Of a DNA stretch of 64,000 nt, positions 54,427-64,000 are shown piece after piece. A model generated the notes under the pieces. It had not been told where the DNA came from and ran no database searches. It saw only the letters and a list, made by a program, of their open reading frames with translations. Source of the stretch: a virus; the IMG/VR virus record IMGVR_UViG_3300036785_000488, positions 1 through 64,000 of that record. One strand, written 5' to 3'. Both the position numbers and the translations under genes were made by a program. Position 1 is the stretch's first letter. Every line of letters begins with the position of its first letter.

Positions 54427-54435
54427 GGCTCTCCT

Positions 54436-54681
54436 TTAGACCTGGACAGGCTGGCCCTGATCGGACCCCTGCGTGGTCATGGTCGCGCTGTCGTCGTAGT
54501 CCTTCGCCGCCTTCTGCTGGTTCTCCCAGCGTCTGATCAGTCCACTAGCGACCACAGGACCAGCGTCAGCGGCGATGCTGGTGGCGGCTCTGAAACCAGG
54601 CACGTACGCCTGGAAGCCCCCCCAGTGACCGATCTGCACACCACCAGTACTGACCGGCTGAGGCCCTTGCTGCTCTGCCAT
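54436..54681 (-). CDS. Small virion-module protein
   Basis: 81 aa from ATG 54681 with AGGAGAG upstream. AEQQGPQPVSTGGVQIGHWG, GFRAATSIAADAGPVVASGL, then a charged helix (RRWENQQKAAKDYDDSATMT). No motif. Probably a minor tail component by position. Confidence 0.7.
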   Translation of the reverse strand: MAEQQGPQPVSTGGVQIGHWGGFQAYVPGFRAATSIAADAGPVVASGLIRRWENQQKAAKDYDDSATMTTQGSDQGQPVQV

Positions 54682-54691
54682 GGCGACTCTC

Positions 54692-55069
54692 CTACCAGAC
54701 GTCTTCCACGCCCACGTTACGCGCCGAGGACTGTGCGCCTGCGACACCCCCGGACAGCTCGTAGCGAGCGTTGGGGTAGAACCGGTCGACTTTGAAGGCC
54801 ATGTCGATACCGGGCTGGCGGTCGGGGTAGTCGGGGTAGCCGAACCGGGGCGGGAAGGGGATGATCTGGGGGAGCGGGGGGCGCACCGTGGCCTGGATGA
54901 CGTCGCCTGGAATCGTGGCCGTCATGAGCGAGGCCGTGACCAGAGCCTCCTGGGAGGCGTAGGTTGGGCCAGCCTCGTAGTAGACGTCGCCGCTCGATAT
55001 TTGCTCCTGGTTGTCCGGTGGGATCACCGGCATGTACGGCTGGTTGCCGAGGGTCCTCCGAGGAGCCAT
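54692..55069 (-). CDS. Tail-module hypothetical protein
   Basis: 125 aa from ATG 55069; CATAAT lies 5 nt upstream, and TTG 55075 is an alternative. PPDNQEQISSGDVYYEAGPT, ALVTASLMTATIPGDVIQAT, PQIIPFPPRFGYPDYPDRQP; an extended, Pro-rich sequence typical of virion proteins. No family recognised. Confidence 0.75.
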   Translation of the reverse strand: MAPRRTLGNQPYMPVIPPDNQEQISSGDVYYEAGPTYASQEALVTASLMTATIPGDVIQATVRPPLPQIIPFPPRFGYPDYPDRQPGIDMAFKVDRFYPNARYELSGGVAGAQSSARNVGVEDVW

Positions 55070-55085
55070 GCTCAATTATGCCCCG

Positions 55086-55586
55086 CTACGCGATCTGGAT
55101 TGCGACGTAGCCGGTTCCAATCGCCCCGCCAACGACACCACGCCTGAGGTATCCGCTCGATCCCCCCACTCCAATAGCCTGGAGAGCAAGCGCCCCAGGA
55201 GCCGTGATGTTTGCGAAGCATGTAAACGACAGGGGGTAGGTATTCGCTGCGATCTGACCAGCCGCGCCCCACAATATCTGCGTACCGGTGGGACCAGAGA
55301 AAGAACCCGCAGCAGTCCCGATGACAACCTGGACAGTAAGGGATGAGTTTTGGCCCAAAGGCATATATCCCTGACCGGTGAAGGTGACCATCCACAGACC
55401 TACCGCCAGTGAGCCGGTCGAGAGAAAGGTCTGCATTGCTGTTGTTACGTTGAAGTCGGCACCGATAACGCCCGCCACCTGATTTATCCCTATCCCTGGC
55501 GGTCCCTGAGGCCCGGCGGGACCGGGGACACCAGTCACAGCAACGTAAGCACTCGTTCCTACATCCCAATACTTGAGAACAGCCAT
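55086..55586 (-). CDS. Short collagen-like protein with C1q-like head
   Basis: 166 aa from ATG 55586 (TAATG overlap with the big fibre gene). AVLKYWDVGTSAYVAVTGVP is followed by one short collagen stretch (GPAGPQGPPG) and a 130-residue beta-rich head (LAVGLWMVTFTGQGYMPLGQ, LTVQVVIGTAAGSFSGPT) of C1q/TNF-like appearance. A miniature of the fibre encoded next door, so probably an accessory tip. Confidence 0.85.
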   Translation of the reverse strand: MAVLKYWDVGTSAYVAVTGVPGPAGPQGPPGIGINQVAGVIGADFNVTTAMQTFLSTGSLAVGLWMVTFTGQGYMPLGQNSSLTVQVVIGTAAGSFSGPTGTQILWGAAGQIAANTYPLSFTCFANITAPGALALQAIGVGGSSGYLRRGVVGGAIGTGYVAIQIA

Positions 55587-58500
55587 TAGCCCGTCCCTAA
55601 GTAATCCACGAATACGAATGTGATGTTACGGCCAGTTTGCCCAGCCCAAGCCGCAGAAGCCGAGCTTGCTATCCGAAACTGATCACCGGCATTAGCTCTC
55701 ACACTCTGATTGACTACGTGTGAGACCCCTCCTCCGCTATTAGTGTTTGAAATGGTGTATTGCTGAAAAATAGTGGCTCCGTTCCCCGACTCCATGTTAA
55801 GCCATCCTTGTTGAGCTGCCCCCGTCGTAACACCACGTACTTGTGCTCCGATACGCCAAACTCCTGCTATAGGTGCCGTGATCAAACCGTTGGCGATGTT
55901 GTAAAGGTTGTAGTCGTCGTACACCTCAGTGTCGAAGGTGACTAAGCCATTGGTGGTGGGCCACGTAAAAGCGGCGTTGCGGTAAGCACTGGCATGTAAA
56001 ACATCGCGAGCCTTTTTCCACGCACCACCGTTCAAAGACACCCAGACCTCACCTGATGTGTCCGTGAAGAAGTTGACCCCGGAGGGTGGCGGTACTTGTG
56101 GCGGAATGTATGGAACGCTCCCCGGTGTCGGTGTGCTGGTATCAACCCAGAGCAAACCTGCGGGCGGGGCGATGGTCGGTGCGTTCGACGGTGGTGCAGT
56201 CGAGGCCACCTCTGCGTAGGCCACTGATGTAGCAAGAGGCCAAGGAAGATTCGCTATCCAGTTCGGTGAGATCAACAACGCATTGTTGGCCCATGCCGTA
56301 GTGGGCATGGCGCTCTGATTCGCGATGTAAGCACCAGTGCCGAAGAGAAGCGTGACGTGACCACCAGGAGAGTTGACGTTTGACGCCTGAGTTTGAATGC
56401 CAACCGTGGCACCCGCCGGGGAGGATGGACTCCAAATCGTGAACATATACGGATGATTTGCCAACACGTTGATCGGAGTCTGGAGTGTGATCGTGTTCCA
56501 CGCACCAGGCGTCACCGATGCCGGGTTACCTACTGCAAGCTGAGTGGTAGTTGCCGGGTCCCACACCTGTACTTGCCAGCCAGCCGTTGTCAAACCACCA
56601 GTGTTTGCAGCATCGCAATACCAGTCGACACTGCTCACCCAACCAGCAGTACTGAACTGAAACCGAAGTCCGATGTTGTAGCCCGATAGCTGCTGGCCGG
56701 AACCCTCTGTCAGATGGATGTTGTCAGCCGCTGCTGCAACACCTTTGGGGCCGTAAAGCAGGTCGTTCTGGGTATTTAAGTAGAAATCACCCGTTACTCC
56801 CTGATTGGCTGGTAACCCCGCTCCGCTCCAGACCGTGCCACCACCACTACCCGAAGATCCCTGGGCACCCTGTGCTCCTGCTGCTCCTTGCGCGCCAGCG
56901 GCTCCCTGAGCACCAACATTGCCTGCGATGCCAAGAGTCCAAGCGGCATACGTTCCGCTGCCTGCCACGGTGTCGATGTTGATCGTGAGCGAGGTGCCTG
57001 AATATGCCGTAACGGCACCTTCCATGTAGTTGGTCGGCGTGGTCGTATAAGCGGCACGTACACGCGCACCGACCCCATAAGCGAGACCGGCTTGAGTTAC
57101 GAAGACTTTTGATCCGACGCCAATCGCGAAAGAAGTTGCCGATGTAGCGGTGTAACCCGCACCTTGTGCGCCTTGCGCTCCTGTCGTCCCCTGAGCACCT
57201 GCTGCGCCTTGAGGACCCGTACTACCGGTTGCTCCAGCCGCACCCTGTGCTCCTGTTGTTCCTGGAGCACCGGTCGCGCCTTGTGCGCCTTGTGCTCCTG
57301 TCCCCGTCGCTCCTTGCGGACCTTGCGGTCCCGTGCTACCCGCAGCACCAGTAGCGCCCTGAGGCCCTGCACCCCCAGTCGCTCCTGTTGCGCCTTGCGG
57401 ACCTGCCACACCAGTCGCACCGGTAACACCTTGTGTACCTTGTGGTCCCTGTGCTCCTGTCCCTGTTGCACCTTGAGTACCTGTTGCTCCTTGCGCTCCT
57501 GTCGAACCTTGGGCACCAGTTGCTCCCTGCGCTCCCGCTGCTCCTTGCGTCCCCTGTGGGCCGCGCAGCGTCGTGATGTACGTCACCGTCACCGAGGTCT
57601 GTGACTGCACCGAGGTCACGTTGCCGTAGAAGCCCAACGAGTTGGCGTTGGTCGACATCACGTTGTCGCCAACCTTGATCGTGCGACCGGCGACAGCAGT
57701 GGGCACGATGGCTGCGGTGGTACCCGAGCCGTTCATCTGCGTGACGGTGGTCCAGTTGTCCAGGCCCTCTAGACCCTGCGGTCCTTGTGCTCCAGCGGCT
57801 CCCTGCGCGCCCGCCGCCCCTTGTGCCCCAGCAGCACCTTGAGCACCAACAGAACCCTGGGCACCCGTCGCTCCTTGAGCACCAGTACCCGTCGCACCCT
57901 GAGCACCTTGCGGACCCGTACCGCCGGTAGCTCCCGTCGATCCCTGCGGACCTATACTGCCAGTCGCTCCGACTGCGCCCTGCGCTCCTTGAGCACCCTG
58001 CGCTCCTGTACCGGTCGCGCCCTGAAAACCTTGCGGGCCTTGAGCACCCGTCGAACCGGGAGCACCGGCTGCACCTTGTGCCCCAGCAGCACCTTGTGGT
58101 CCGGTAACGCTTGCGCCTTGAGCGCCCTGAGGCCCAGTGCTACCAGTCGCACCAGTTGCACCCTGAGGTCCAGCGCCACCAGTGGCACCGGTTACGCCTT
58201 GAGTACCCGTCGCTCCTTGCGCTCCTTGCGCTCCTGTACCTGTGACTCCCTGGGGACCTTGAGCACCCGTTGCGCCCTGCGTGCCCTGAAGACCCTGAGG
58301 GCCTTGGACTCCAACCTGGCCCGCGATCCCAATGTTCCATGAGACAAAGGTGCCGGTACCCATGGTCGTGTCGACATTGATCGTCAGCGTCGTACCCGAG
58401 TACGCCGTGACGGCACCCTCCATCCAGACAATCGCTGTATTGCTCGCGCGTGCTCGATCACCGACCAAGTACGCCAGTCCAGCTTGCGTCGTGAACGTCT

Positions 58501-59992
58501 TCGATCCGGTACCGATGACGTTGCTCGTAGTCGAAGTAGCGGTGTAGCCAGCCCCCTGCGGACCCTGTGTACCGGTCGCACCTTGCGCGCCCGTGGTTCC
58601 TTGTGCCCCGGTGGAACCTTGCGCTCCAACAGCGCCCTGCGGACCTGTGCCACCAACGGCACCCGTAGCTCCTTGCACGCCCTGAGGACCCGTCGATCCA
58701 GTTGCCCCCGTCGATCCCTGGGCACCGGGCGATCCCTGGGGGCCGGTTACCGATGCGCCCTGTGCTCCCTGTGGTCCTTGCGTGCCGGTGGCACCTGCGG
58801 CCCCAGTCGTACCTTGCGGACCCGCCGCTCCTATGACGCCCTGGGTACCCTGTGGGCCGGTCGATCCGGTTGCCCCGGTGACTCCCTGGGTCCCTTGGGG
58901 ACCGGTCGACCCCTGGGGACCGGCGGAACCCTGTGGTCCCGGCACCGAGGACGGCGCACCCTGAGCGCCCTGAGCACCAGGCGCACCGGTTGCTCCCTGC
59001 ACCCCTTGGGGACCAGTCGAACCAGTCGTGCCGGTGGCACCTTGCGGACCCGCTGCACCTTGTGGTCCCGTGCCCCCGGTCGCACCGACTGCTCCCTGCA
59101 CACCCTGCGGTCCCGGCACAGTCGAAGCTGCACCCTGCACACCCTGAGGACCGGTCGCACCGACAACTCCCTGTGTCCCCTGAGGACCGGTCGGGCCGGT
59201 TGCCCCGACGACGCCCTGCGTCCCCTGGAGGCCCTGAGGCCCCTGGGTGCCAGTAGCTCCCGTGGCACCCTGTGTGCCGGTCGAGCCTTGCGGGCCTGCT
59301 ACACCCTGAGTGCCCTGGGGGCCAGCAGCCCCGGTCGTTCCAGTTGATCCGGTGAGTCCCTGGAAGCCCTGCGGACCCTGACTACCCTGCGCCCCGGTGA
59401 CTCCCGGTGGACCCTGCGCGCCCTGCGCCCCGGTCCCCGGCGGTCCCTGGGGACCTTGTGATCCGGTCGCTCCCTGCGGGCCTGCTGCGCCCTGAGCGCC
59501 GGTCCCTGATGGCCCCTGCGGCCCGGTTCCTCCCGTCGCACCTTGAGAACCCTGGGGGCCTGCTGGTCCCTGTGCTCCGGTCCCCGCCGGTCCCTGGACA
59601 CCCTGAGTTCCCTGCGGACCCTGAGTCCCTACAGCTCCACTATTGCCCTGCGGACCCTGTGTTCCAGGTGAGCCAATGGCACCCTGGGCACCCGGAGATC
59701 CCTGAGCGCCTTGAGGGCCTTGGGTACCACCGCCGCTGCCCTGGGGAGTGGGCGGGAGGTACGTCGGGTAGGCCGGATCACCGCCCTGAAAGATGCACCA
59801 GACGACGGCACCGACAGCCGGTGTCGAACTCGTCGTCGTGAGCGGAGGTGCCCAGATCTTGACCGGCATGGTCCCGTAGATCTGGGGGATATACATCTGA
59901 ATGCGATGCGTCTTGGACGGATCATTGGTCGCGTAGACCTTGGCCGGGTAGACGCCGGGGTACTGCGAGCTGCCGTTCGTACTAACAGACAT
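55586..59992 (-). CDS. Giant fibre: gp5-like OB domain, collagen-like stalk, DUF4082-like and C1q-like head
   Basis: 1468 aa from ATG 59992 (11-nt overlap with the hub gene). Residues 1-82 ([57 protein letters not shown]) are a gp5/VgrG-type OB fold. About 85-1047 is Gly-X-Y collagen repeat ([14 protein letters not shown]) broken by three globular inserts near 480-556, 741-811 and 943-1021; the first and third are near copies (AGYTATS...GIAG). Residues 1075-1215 resemble DUF4082 and 1330-1468 a C1q/TNF-type trimer head. It would make a trimeric spike-anchored fibre. Confidence 0.93.
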   Translation of the reverse strand: MSVSTNGSSQYPGVYPAKVYATNDPSKTHRIQMYIPQIYGTMPVKIWAPPLTTTSSTPAVGAVVWCIFQGGDPAYPTYLPPTPQGSGGGTQGPQGAQGSPGAQGAIGSPGTQGPQGNSGAVGTQGPQGTQGVQGPAGTGAQGPAGPQGSQGATGGTGPQGPSGTGAQGAAGPQGATGSQGPQGPPGTGAQGAQGPPGVTGAQGSQGPQGFQGLTGSTGTTGAAGPQGTQGVAGPQGSTGTQGATGATGTQGPQGLQGTQGVVGATGPTGPQGTQGVVGATGPQGVQGAASTVPGPQGVQGAVGATGGTGPQGAAGPQGATGTTGSTGPQGVQGATGAPGAQGAQGAPSSVPGPQGSAGPQGSTGPQGTQGVTGATGSTGPQGTQGVIGAAGPQGTTGAAGATGTQGPQGAQGASVTGPQGSPGAQGSTGATGSTGPQGVQGATGAVGGTGPQGAVGAQGSTGAQGTTGAQGATGTQGPQGAGYTATSTTSNVIGTGSKTFTTQAGLAYLVGDRARASNTAIVWMEGAVTAYSGTTLTINVDTTMGTGTFVSWNIGIAGQVGVQGPQGLQGTQGATGAQGPQGVTGTGAQGAQGATGTQGVTGATGGAGPQGATGATGSTGPQGAQGASVTGPQGAAGAQGAAGAPGSTGAQGPQGFQGATGTGAQGAQGAQGAVGATGSIGPQGSTGATGGTGPQGAQGATGTGAQGATGAQGSVGAQGAAGAQGAAGAQGAAGAQGPQGLEGLDNWTTVTQMNGSGTTAAIVPTAVAGRTIKVGDNVMSTNANSLGFYGNVTSVQSQTSVTVTYITTLRGPQGTQGAAGAQGATGAQGSTGAQGATGTQGATGTGAQGPQGTQGVTGATGVAGPQGATGATGGAGPQGATGAAGSTGPQGPQGATGTGAQGAQGATGAPGTTGAQGAAGATGSTGPQGAAGAQGTTGAQGAQGAGYTATSATSFAIGVGSKVFVTQAGLAYGVGARVRAAYTTTPTNYMEGAVTAYSGTSLTINIDTVAGSGTYAAWTLGIAGNVGAQGAAGAQGAAGAQGAQGSSGSGGGTVWSGAGLPANQGVTGDFYLNTQNDLLYGPKGVAAAADNIHLTEGSGQQLSGYNIGLRFQFSTAGWVSSVDWYCDAANTGGLTTAGWQVQVWDPATTTQLAVGNPASVTPGAWNTITLQTPINVLANHPYMFTIWSPSSPAGATVGIQTQASNVNSPGGHVTLLFGTGAYIANQSAMPTTAWANNALLISPNWIANLPWPLATSVAYAEVASTAPPSNAPTIAPPAGLLWVDTSTPTPGSVPYIPPQVPPPSGVNFFTDTSGEVWVSLNGGAWKKARDVLHASAYRNAAFTWPTTNGLVTFDTEVYDDYNLYNIANGLITAPIAGVWRIGAQVRGVTTGAAQQGWLNMESGNGATIFQQYTISNTNSGGGVSHVVNQSVRANAGDQFRIASSASAAWAGQTGRNITFVFVDYLGTG

Positions 59993-61172
59993 CGATGTTG
60001 GAGGCGTATGCCGCCCGCCAACGATTGTTGACCAAGGTGGTGGGCGGGGCGTTGGAGATCGAGTAGGCGAACGGATTGGTGGGGGAAAAGGCGACAGCAG
60101 TGCCTTGGATGGCGCGCACTCCTTTGTCCCCAGTGGAATCGCGCCCAAGAGAAAGGTCGAGGGAGTAGCTCCACGACTCGATCTTGTGGACCACACACTG
60201 CACCCACCAGATACCGTCGTTGACGGCATCGATGCCGGAGATCACTACGGGCACCCCCTGGCGCACGGTGGTGAGACCACTGACGGTAGCGATGGCCTGG
60301 TAGACCCAGCGGTTGGAGTCAGCTATGCCCTGAAGAGTGGCCTGAGCTGCACCCTGGTTGACGACCACGGTGTCGGAGATCTGTTGACCGAAGAACGGGT
60401 AGTTCTGGTCCCGACCCAGAGGGATGGAGTTCGTGGCGTCGTTGTTGGCGCTGAAGATCTGACCGGTTCGGAGATCCAACCCACCGATGTTCCGCACTGC
60501 CTTGGTACCTCCGGCGTAGCTAGAGTTCGACTCACCGGTCAAGGAATGGAACACACTCATGGTCTGTTGCAGTCCATTCGGAGCAGCATTACGAGACACG
60601 AAGATCGGCATGGTGGACCAATACCGCTGCATGGAGAGATCGACCGACACAAAGCGAATTCTGGTCTTGTTGCACGCCAGGGAGTAGCCGGTCTTCGCAG
60701 ACAACTGTGTCAGATAAGACCACGCCGAATCACCAGTACAAGAAAGTTGCGGCCATATTGGATCATCGTCCTGAACAACCGAGGCCAAGAAGTACTGACT
60801 CGCAATCTGTTCCACCAAGGATGATGCCTGGACGGTCGACCATGCTCCGATGAAGGGGTCCTTGAGGGTATAGCTGGCTCCGATACAAACCACATCCTCA
60901 AGAGCTGAGAGGTCGGAGATGGTGCGGTCGTAATGGTTTTCAATGTGATCGACGTATCCATAGAAGTAGTCGAGATCGAGAGGTTGCCAGCCGTACTGCA
61001 TCTTCACCGGAGTACCAGGCTGCAGCTCAGGAACCGAAGTGTTCTCGCCGCGCAGTGTGATGATGGCGGTGTCGTGCATCCCCTCAGTCTGGACGACCTT
61101 GACATTGCTCACCGTCTTGATGGCAGCACGGCCCGCAGGGTCGAAGATCGGTAGGGCGTACGCCTTGATCAT
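59982..61172 (-). CDS. gpD/XkdQ-like baseplate hub protein
   Basis: 396 aa from ATG 61172 (ATGA overlap). [72 protein letters not shown] and later [13 protein letters not shown] follow the order of phage late control protein D/gp27-like hubs, with a beta-barrel domain 1 and a later ring ([20 protein letters not shown]). It sits between LysM and OB-fold spike genes, exactly the hub slot. Confidence 0.88.
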   Translation of the reverse strand: MIKAYALPIFDPAGRAAIKTVSNVKVVQTEGMHDTAIITLRGENTSVPELQPGTPVKMQYGWQPLDLDYFYGYVDHIENHYDRTISDLSALEDVVCIGASYTLKDPFIGAWSTVQASSLVEQIASQYFLASVVQDDDPIWPQLSCTGDSAWSYLTQLSAKTGYSLACNKTRIRFVSVDLSMQRYWSTMPIFVSRNAAPNGLQQTMSVFHSLTGESNSSYAGGTKAVRNIGGLDLRTGQIFSANNDATNSIPLGRDQNYPFFGQQISDTVVVNQGAAQATLQGIADSNRWVYQAIATVSGLTTVRQGVPVVISGIDAVNDGIWWVQCVVHKIESWSYSLDLSLGRDSTGDKGVRAIQGTAVAFSPTNPFAYSISNAPPTTLVNNRWRAAYASNIDVC

Positions 61173-61447
61173 TGGGATGGGAGCCTGATGATCGAGCCGA
61201 CGACGAGGTTGTCGGGATAGAAAATCTCGGGGTTGGCGTAGGCGATCTTGTACCAGTAATCGGGGATGCCGTAGAGATCACTGGCGATGGTGTCCAGGCG
61301 ATCACCCTCGACCACGGTGTAGTACACGAAGTTGACCACGGGTGCGGGAGGTGGACCGTAGACAGCGGCGGCGTACGCCTGTTCGTCAGGATCGTTGAGG
61401 ACCGTGACCACCGGCTGACCCATATAGCGAGATCCGTTGACGATCAT
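61169..61447 (-). CDS. LysM-domain tail protein
   Basis: 92 aa from ATG 61447 (ATGA overlap). VYYTVVEGDRLDTIASDLYG, IPDYWYKIAYANPEIFYPDN, LVVGSIIRLP is a LysM domain in the version found in phage tail proteins (T4 gp53/XkdP type), which caps the hub or contacts peptidoglycan. Confidence 0.9.
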   Translation of the reverse strand: MIVNGSRYMGQPVVTVLNDPDEQAYAAAVYGPPPAPVVNFVYYTVVEGDRLDTIASDLYGIPDYWYKIAYANPEIFYPDNLVVGSIIRLPSQ

Positions 61448-62775
61448 TTCGTGAACGGCTTTCCGTTGGGGAGCTTCTGTGGACCACCCTGACCCGACGT
61501 GGTGATCAGTTGGCTGACGAGGTCGGCACCAGACTCCGAAGGGTTCCAGACACGCATGACCTGGATCTGCGCCCAGGCTTCAACCGGGATCATGTCGGAG
61601 GAGAACAGAGTGAAGGCGTAGTTCAAGCTCGTCATGAAGCCCTGGAACTGAATGGAGTTGCCAGCTCCGAAGACAACCTGTACCGGCAGCATGGATGCGG
61701 CGTAGCCACCCCACCCGTTCGATCCGAGACCTGTAGCACCGCCACCTTTCACCGATGCATCGAAGAGACCATATAGTCGCTCTAAAGCGCGGATGTCCCA
61801 ACGAGTTCCTTCATCGGATGGCCCAGGGATGTTCCCCTGCCATACCTCGTACATCCGGTTGAAGTAGATGGTGAAGTTGATGGTCTGGTTCTGTGCCATG
61901 TACCCGCCAGATTGGAACATCTCATTGGACTGCATCTGGAACGGATTCAGATGTGCCTGGTCGATCTGGAGGTTCATGTCAATCTCCAGAGGGTTCATCA
62001 TGAAGTAGCACTTGAACTGTTTCGCCACCAGCTCGCCTATTCCTCCGCGCACGAGGTGCGTGATCGGGGCAAACTCCGGTGCTGAACCGAAAGGGGCGAC
62101 CCTCATGCTGCCACTGCCTTTGACCGAGGGAACATTCTGTCCCTGGAAGAGAGCAGAGAAGGGGAGGTTGTTGCGAGGGTCTTTCAGGGCCTCGATGTTC
62201 TTCTTCAGGTCGGCCATCTGCTGCGGGTTGAGTCCCGTGTTCGTGCTGCTGCTGTTGCCGCTGCCGCTACCTGACCCCGACCCAGGGGAAATAGTGGCGC
62301 TGCCAGAGGCACCGGTCACCCGCTTCACACCTCGGAAGGGTTCAGATGCGTCACCGATGAGGTCAACTTGCGCCATCTTGACCACATCACCGCTGTGCGG
62401 TGCTTCGATGGTCTGCCCACCTCCGGCGTACATCTTGACGTGCGCGTTCTGCCCACTGTTCCCAGGCTGGAAATACAACAACAGATCACCGACGACTAGG
62501 TCACCAGCGGTAAGGCCCGACTGCTTCAGGGCGTCGTACGCCGTCGTCAAGGTGGTGTTGTTGCCCCACTCGGTGTCTGTGGTCCAGCCGACATCGATGT
62601 GCGGGCCATTGAGATAGGAGTAGTTCATCAACCCGGAACAGTCGAAAGCGCCCGGTCCATGTGCCCCGTAGACGTATGGCTTGCCGAGCTGTCGCTTGGC
62701 AACCGCGAGAGCTGCATCACCGGGTCCCGTCGTCTGGGACGTGACGTTCTCCATGGGGCTGAGGAAGTCAGCCAT
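61444..62775 (-). CDS. NlpC/P60 endopeptidase fused to tail-tube/baseplate domain
   Basis: 443 aa from ATG 62775 (TAATG overlap). Residues 18-150: NlpC/P60 cysteine peptidase with GKPYVYGAHGPGAFDCSGLM (C46), GDLLLYF and NAHVKMYAGGGQTIEAPH (H112). A Gly/Ser linker (SGSGSGSGN) separates residues 215-443, which contain FKCYFMMNPLEIDMNLQIDQ and FQGFMTSLNYAFTLFSSDMI, typical of tail proteins next to tape measure. It would cleave cell-wall peptides during DNA injection. Confidence 0.92.
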   Translation of the reverse strand: MADFLSPMENVTSQTTGPGDAALAVAKRQLGKPYVYGAHGPGAFDCSGLMNYSYLNGPHIDVGWTTDTEWGNNTTLTTAYDALKQSGLTAGDLVVGDLLLYFQPGNSGQNAHVKMYAGGGQTIEAPHSGDVVKMAQVDLIGDASEPFRGVKRVTGASGSATISPGSGSGSGSGNSSSTNTGLNPQQMADLKKNIEALKDPRNNLPFSALFQGQNVPSVKGSGSMRVAPFGSAPEFAPITHLVRGGIGELVAKQFKCYFMMNPLEIDMNLQIDQAHLNPFQMQSNEMFQSGGYMAQNQTINFTIYFNRMYEVWQGNIPGPSDEGTRWDIRALERLYGLFDASVKGGGATGLGSNGWGGYAASMLPVQVVFGAGNSIQFQGFMTSLNYAFTLFSSDMIPVEAWAQIQVMRVWNPSESGADLVSQLITTSGQGGPQKLPNGKPFTK

Positions 62776-64000
62776 TACGTGGACCTCACTCCTGCGATGA
62801 TGGTGCGCTTGGATACTGCACCAACAAACTGAGTGGCGAGATTCTCCATGTCCTGTGCTGACGCGCCACTCGGAACTTGCAGCACGACCGATCCCTGGTT
62901 GAAGTTCAAGTGTGTGACCGGAGCACCTCCACCACCCATGCCGCCGCCACGGTTATAGGGGGAGCGGGAGTAGTTGTCCGCTGCCGGAAGCACAGCTTCG
63001 CCTTGGTGGAGGAGAGCGAGCTGGGTGCGAGCGACGAGCTGGGAACCACGCGCCAGTGAGCTGTAGCCACCGCCCGACCATGTGCTCAGACCCTTGTACG
63101 AGGCACCGGACAGACCCTTCCCGGCCTGGAGAGCACCGACGATGTCGCTATAGGAACTGGATTTCAACGTGTCGACTGTGGCTTCCAGTCCCTGCTGCCA
63201 GCTCGTGTATGCCTGGACGCCTTGTCCCCCGCCCAGATTGTTCATGTTGGAGGACCCTGGCATCGGGTACGTCGTGTTCAGTGGGTTGTACTTCGCCGTG
63301 TTGTGCCAGTTGCCGCCCTCGCGGTTCTCCCACGTCACGATGGAGTTGACGTTGGAGGAACTGGTAGGCGCACCGATGGCGGCCAGGAGGGCCTGCGCCC
63401 AGGTGGTCTGGTTGTAGTCACCACCCGCCGGGATGGTCCCGGAGAAGGCACCGGTATTCCCCGCACCAGAAGCGGAGCCAGCGTTACCACCACCGGTTGA
63501 GCTTGAACCTCCTGAGGAACCTCCTGAGGTCTGCGTTACCTTGAACATTCCGGATGCATCAGAAGTGGTGGACAGATTGCCGCGAGTGAGGAACCCAGTT
63601 ATTGGGCCTCCCACACCACCACCAGCTCCTGGCATACCAGTGCCGGATCCTTTGCCACCAGTGAGTCCAAAAACCAGAGCAGCGGCGAGCGTGTTCTGCC
63701 CCTTTTGAACTGGTTGGGTGAGAGCGTAGAGAACGCTGTCGCGGGGCGGCTTCTCCAACAGATGGTGTGCCGAGGTCTTTTCCGCCGTCTTGGGCTGGCT
63801 GTGCTTCGGTTCCGCAGCACCAGCAGGCGTACCTCCGAGGAGACCACCAAGGAAGCCACCGATGTGACCACCAATGCTGCCGAGCATGTGACCAGCACCG
63901 CCAAGGAGGTGACCGGCACCCCCACCACCGAGAAGTCCCATAGGGCTGAGTTTGAGAAGACTGCCAAGTCCACCGCCGCCGCCGAAAAGGCTGCCAAGTC
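62775..64000 (-). CDS. C-terminal part of the tape-measure protein with lysozyme-like domain (5' end outside window)
   Basis: The frame remains open to the window edge, so ATG 63941 is internal. A Gly/Leu-rich membrane-like stretch (GGHIGGFLGGLLGG) is followed by a linker and then TWAQALLAAIGAPTSSSNVN, IVTWENREGG, NPLNTTYPMPGSSN, GVQAYTSWQQGLEATVDTL, a lysozyme/glucosaminidase-like tail domain common in actinophage tape measures. The end (LLHQGEAVLPAADNYSRSPY, NRGGGMGGGG) is a typical tape-measure C-terminus. Confidence 0.88.
   Translation of the reverse strand, partial: LGSLFGGGGGLGSLLKLSPMGLLGGGGAGHLLGGAGHMLGSIGGHIGGFLGGLLGGTPAGAAEPKHSQPKTAEKTSAHHLLEKPPRDSVLYALTQPVQKGQNTLAAALVFGLTGGKGSGTGMPGAGGGVGGPITGFLTRGNLSTTSDASGMFKVTQTSGGSSGGSSSTGGGNAGSASGAGNTGAFSGTIPAGGDYNQTTWAQALLAAIGAPTSSSNVNSIVTWENREGGNWHNTAKYNPLNTTYPMPGSSNMNNLGGGQGVQAYTSWQQGLEATVDTLKSSSYSDIVGALQAGKGLSGASYKGLSTWSGGGYSSLARGSQLVARTQLALLHQGEAVLPAADNYSRSPYNRGGGMGGGGAPVTHLNFNQGSVVLQVPSGASAQDMENLATQFVGAVSKRTIIAGVRST

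Noticed and set aside
57785-58342. Cys/Ser/Arg-rich rightward frame
   Set aside because: Antisense of the collagen-like repeat; the repeats create apparent long frames on every strand.
55586-59992. Tandem DNA repeat as a mobile or satellite element
   Set aside because: The repetition follows Gly-X-Y codons and is explained by the collagen-like protein.
1-64000. CRISPR array, rRNA, insertion sequences
   Set aside because: No regularly spaced identical repeats, no rRNA-like stretch and no transposase or terminal-repeat pair seen; the only dense repeat is the collagen-coding region.

Overview
The window looks like about 64 kb from the genome of a temperate tailed bacteriophage of a GC-rich actinobacterium. 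The case rests on tail, hub and tape-measure genes, a tyrosine integrase with a separate excisionase-like protein, ArdC, an Rpf/transglycosylase-like cell-wall enzyme, HNH and ParB-like proteins, and dozens of short zinc-binding proteins of types I know from actinophages. Both ends cut through structural genes. No capsid, portal, terminase or DNA polymerase gene was recognised, so the genome extends beyond the window. The hub set (gpD-like, LysM, OB-fold spike, P2 gpI-like) fits a contractile-tail baseplate; this is inference.

Layout: (1) 2-4103, rightward tail-fibre/tail-tip genes and a small membrane protein, closed by a strong terminator. (2) 4280-5475, a SAP-like protein and an excisionase-like HTH. 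(3) 5429-10681, a dense leftward operon of small proteins with ATGA/GTGA overlaps and one ParB-like protein. (4) 10682-17738, leftward modules separated by repeated promoters: SNF2 helicase, DnaJ-type zinc finger protein, HARP-like protein, zinc microproteins, and a highly structured 400-nt leader or ncRNA. (5) 17887-25724, rightward accessory operons including a PAPS-reductase-like PP-loop protein, ArdC and DUF6283. (6) 25717-28238, leftward small zinc and coiled-coil proteins. (7) 28241-37759, a leftward virion-associated block: LamG protein, Pro-rich protein, TIM-barrel-like protein, and a run of genes whose products share an N-terminal MSHRALSxEQF-like tag on unrelated enzyme-like bodies (ADP-ribosyltransferase-like, GNAT, ParB-like, zinc finger). 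(8) 37815-45322, mostly rightward: KTSC, AT-hook, GHKL ATPase, methyltransferase. (9) 45323-46973, structured intergenic DNA and integrase. (10) 47001-52836, rightward Ig-like structural proteins, a glycosyltransferase-methyltransferase fusion and the cell-wall enzyme, ending in a two-hairpin terminator. (11) 52976-64000, a leftward tail module: HNH, OB-fold/collagen/C1q fibre, gpD-like hub, LysM, NlpC/P60 and tape measure.

Two regulatory layers stand out. At least fifteen sites share the arrangement CCTGAC, 21-22 bp, a -10 hexamer, then (at fourteen of them) 6-7 bp and a start codon that is usually ATGGCTAC. This places the transcription start at the start codon, so leaderless mRNAs are predicted. 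Within operons, genes are joined by 1-4 nt stop/start overlaps. The most interesting undescribed elements are the N-terminal tag family (33509-37759) and the structured RNA at 16382-16781.
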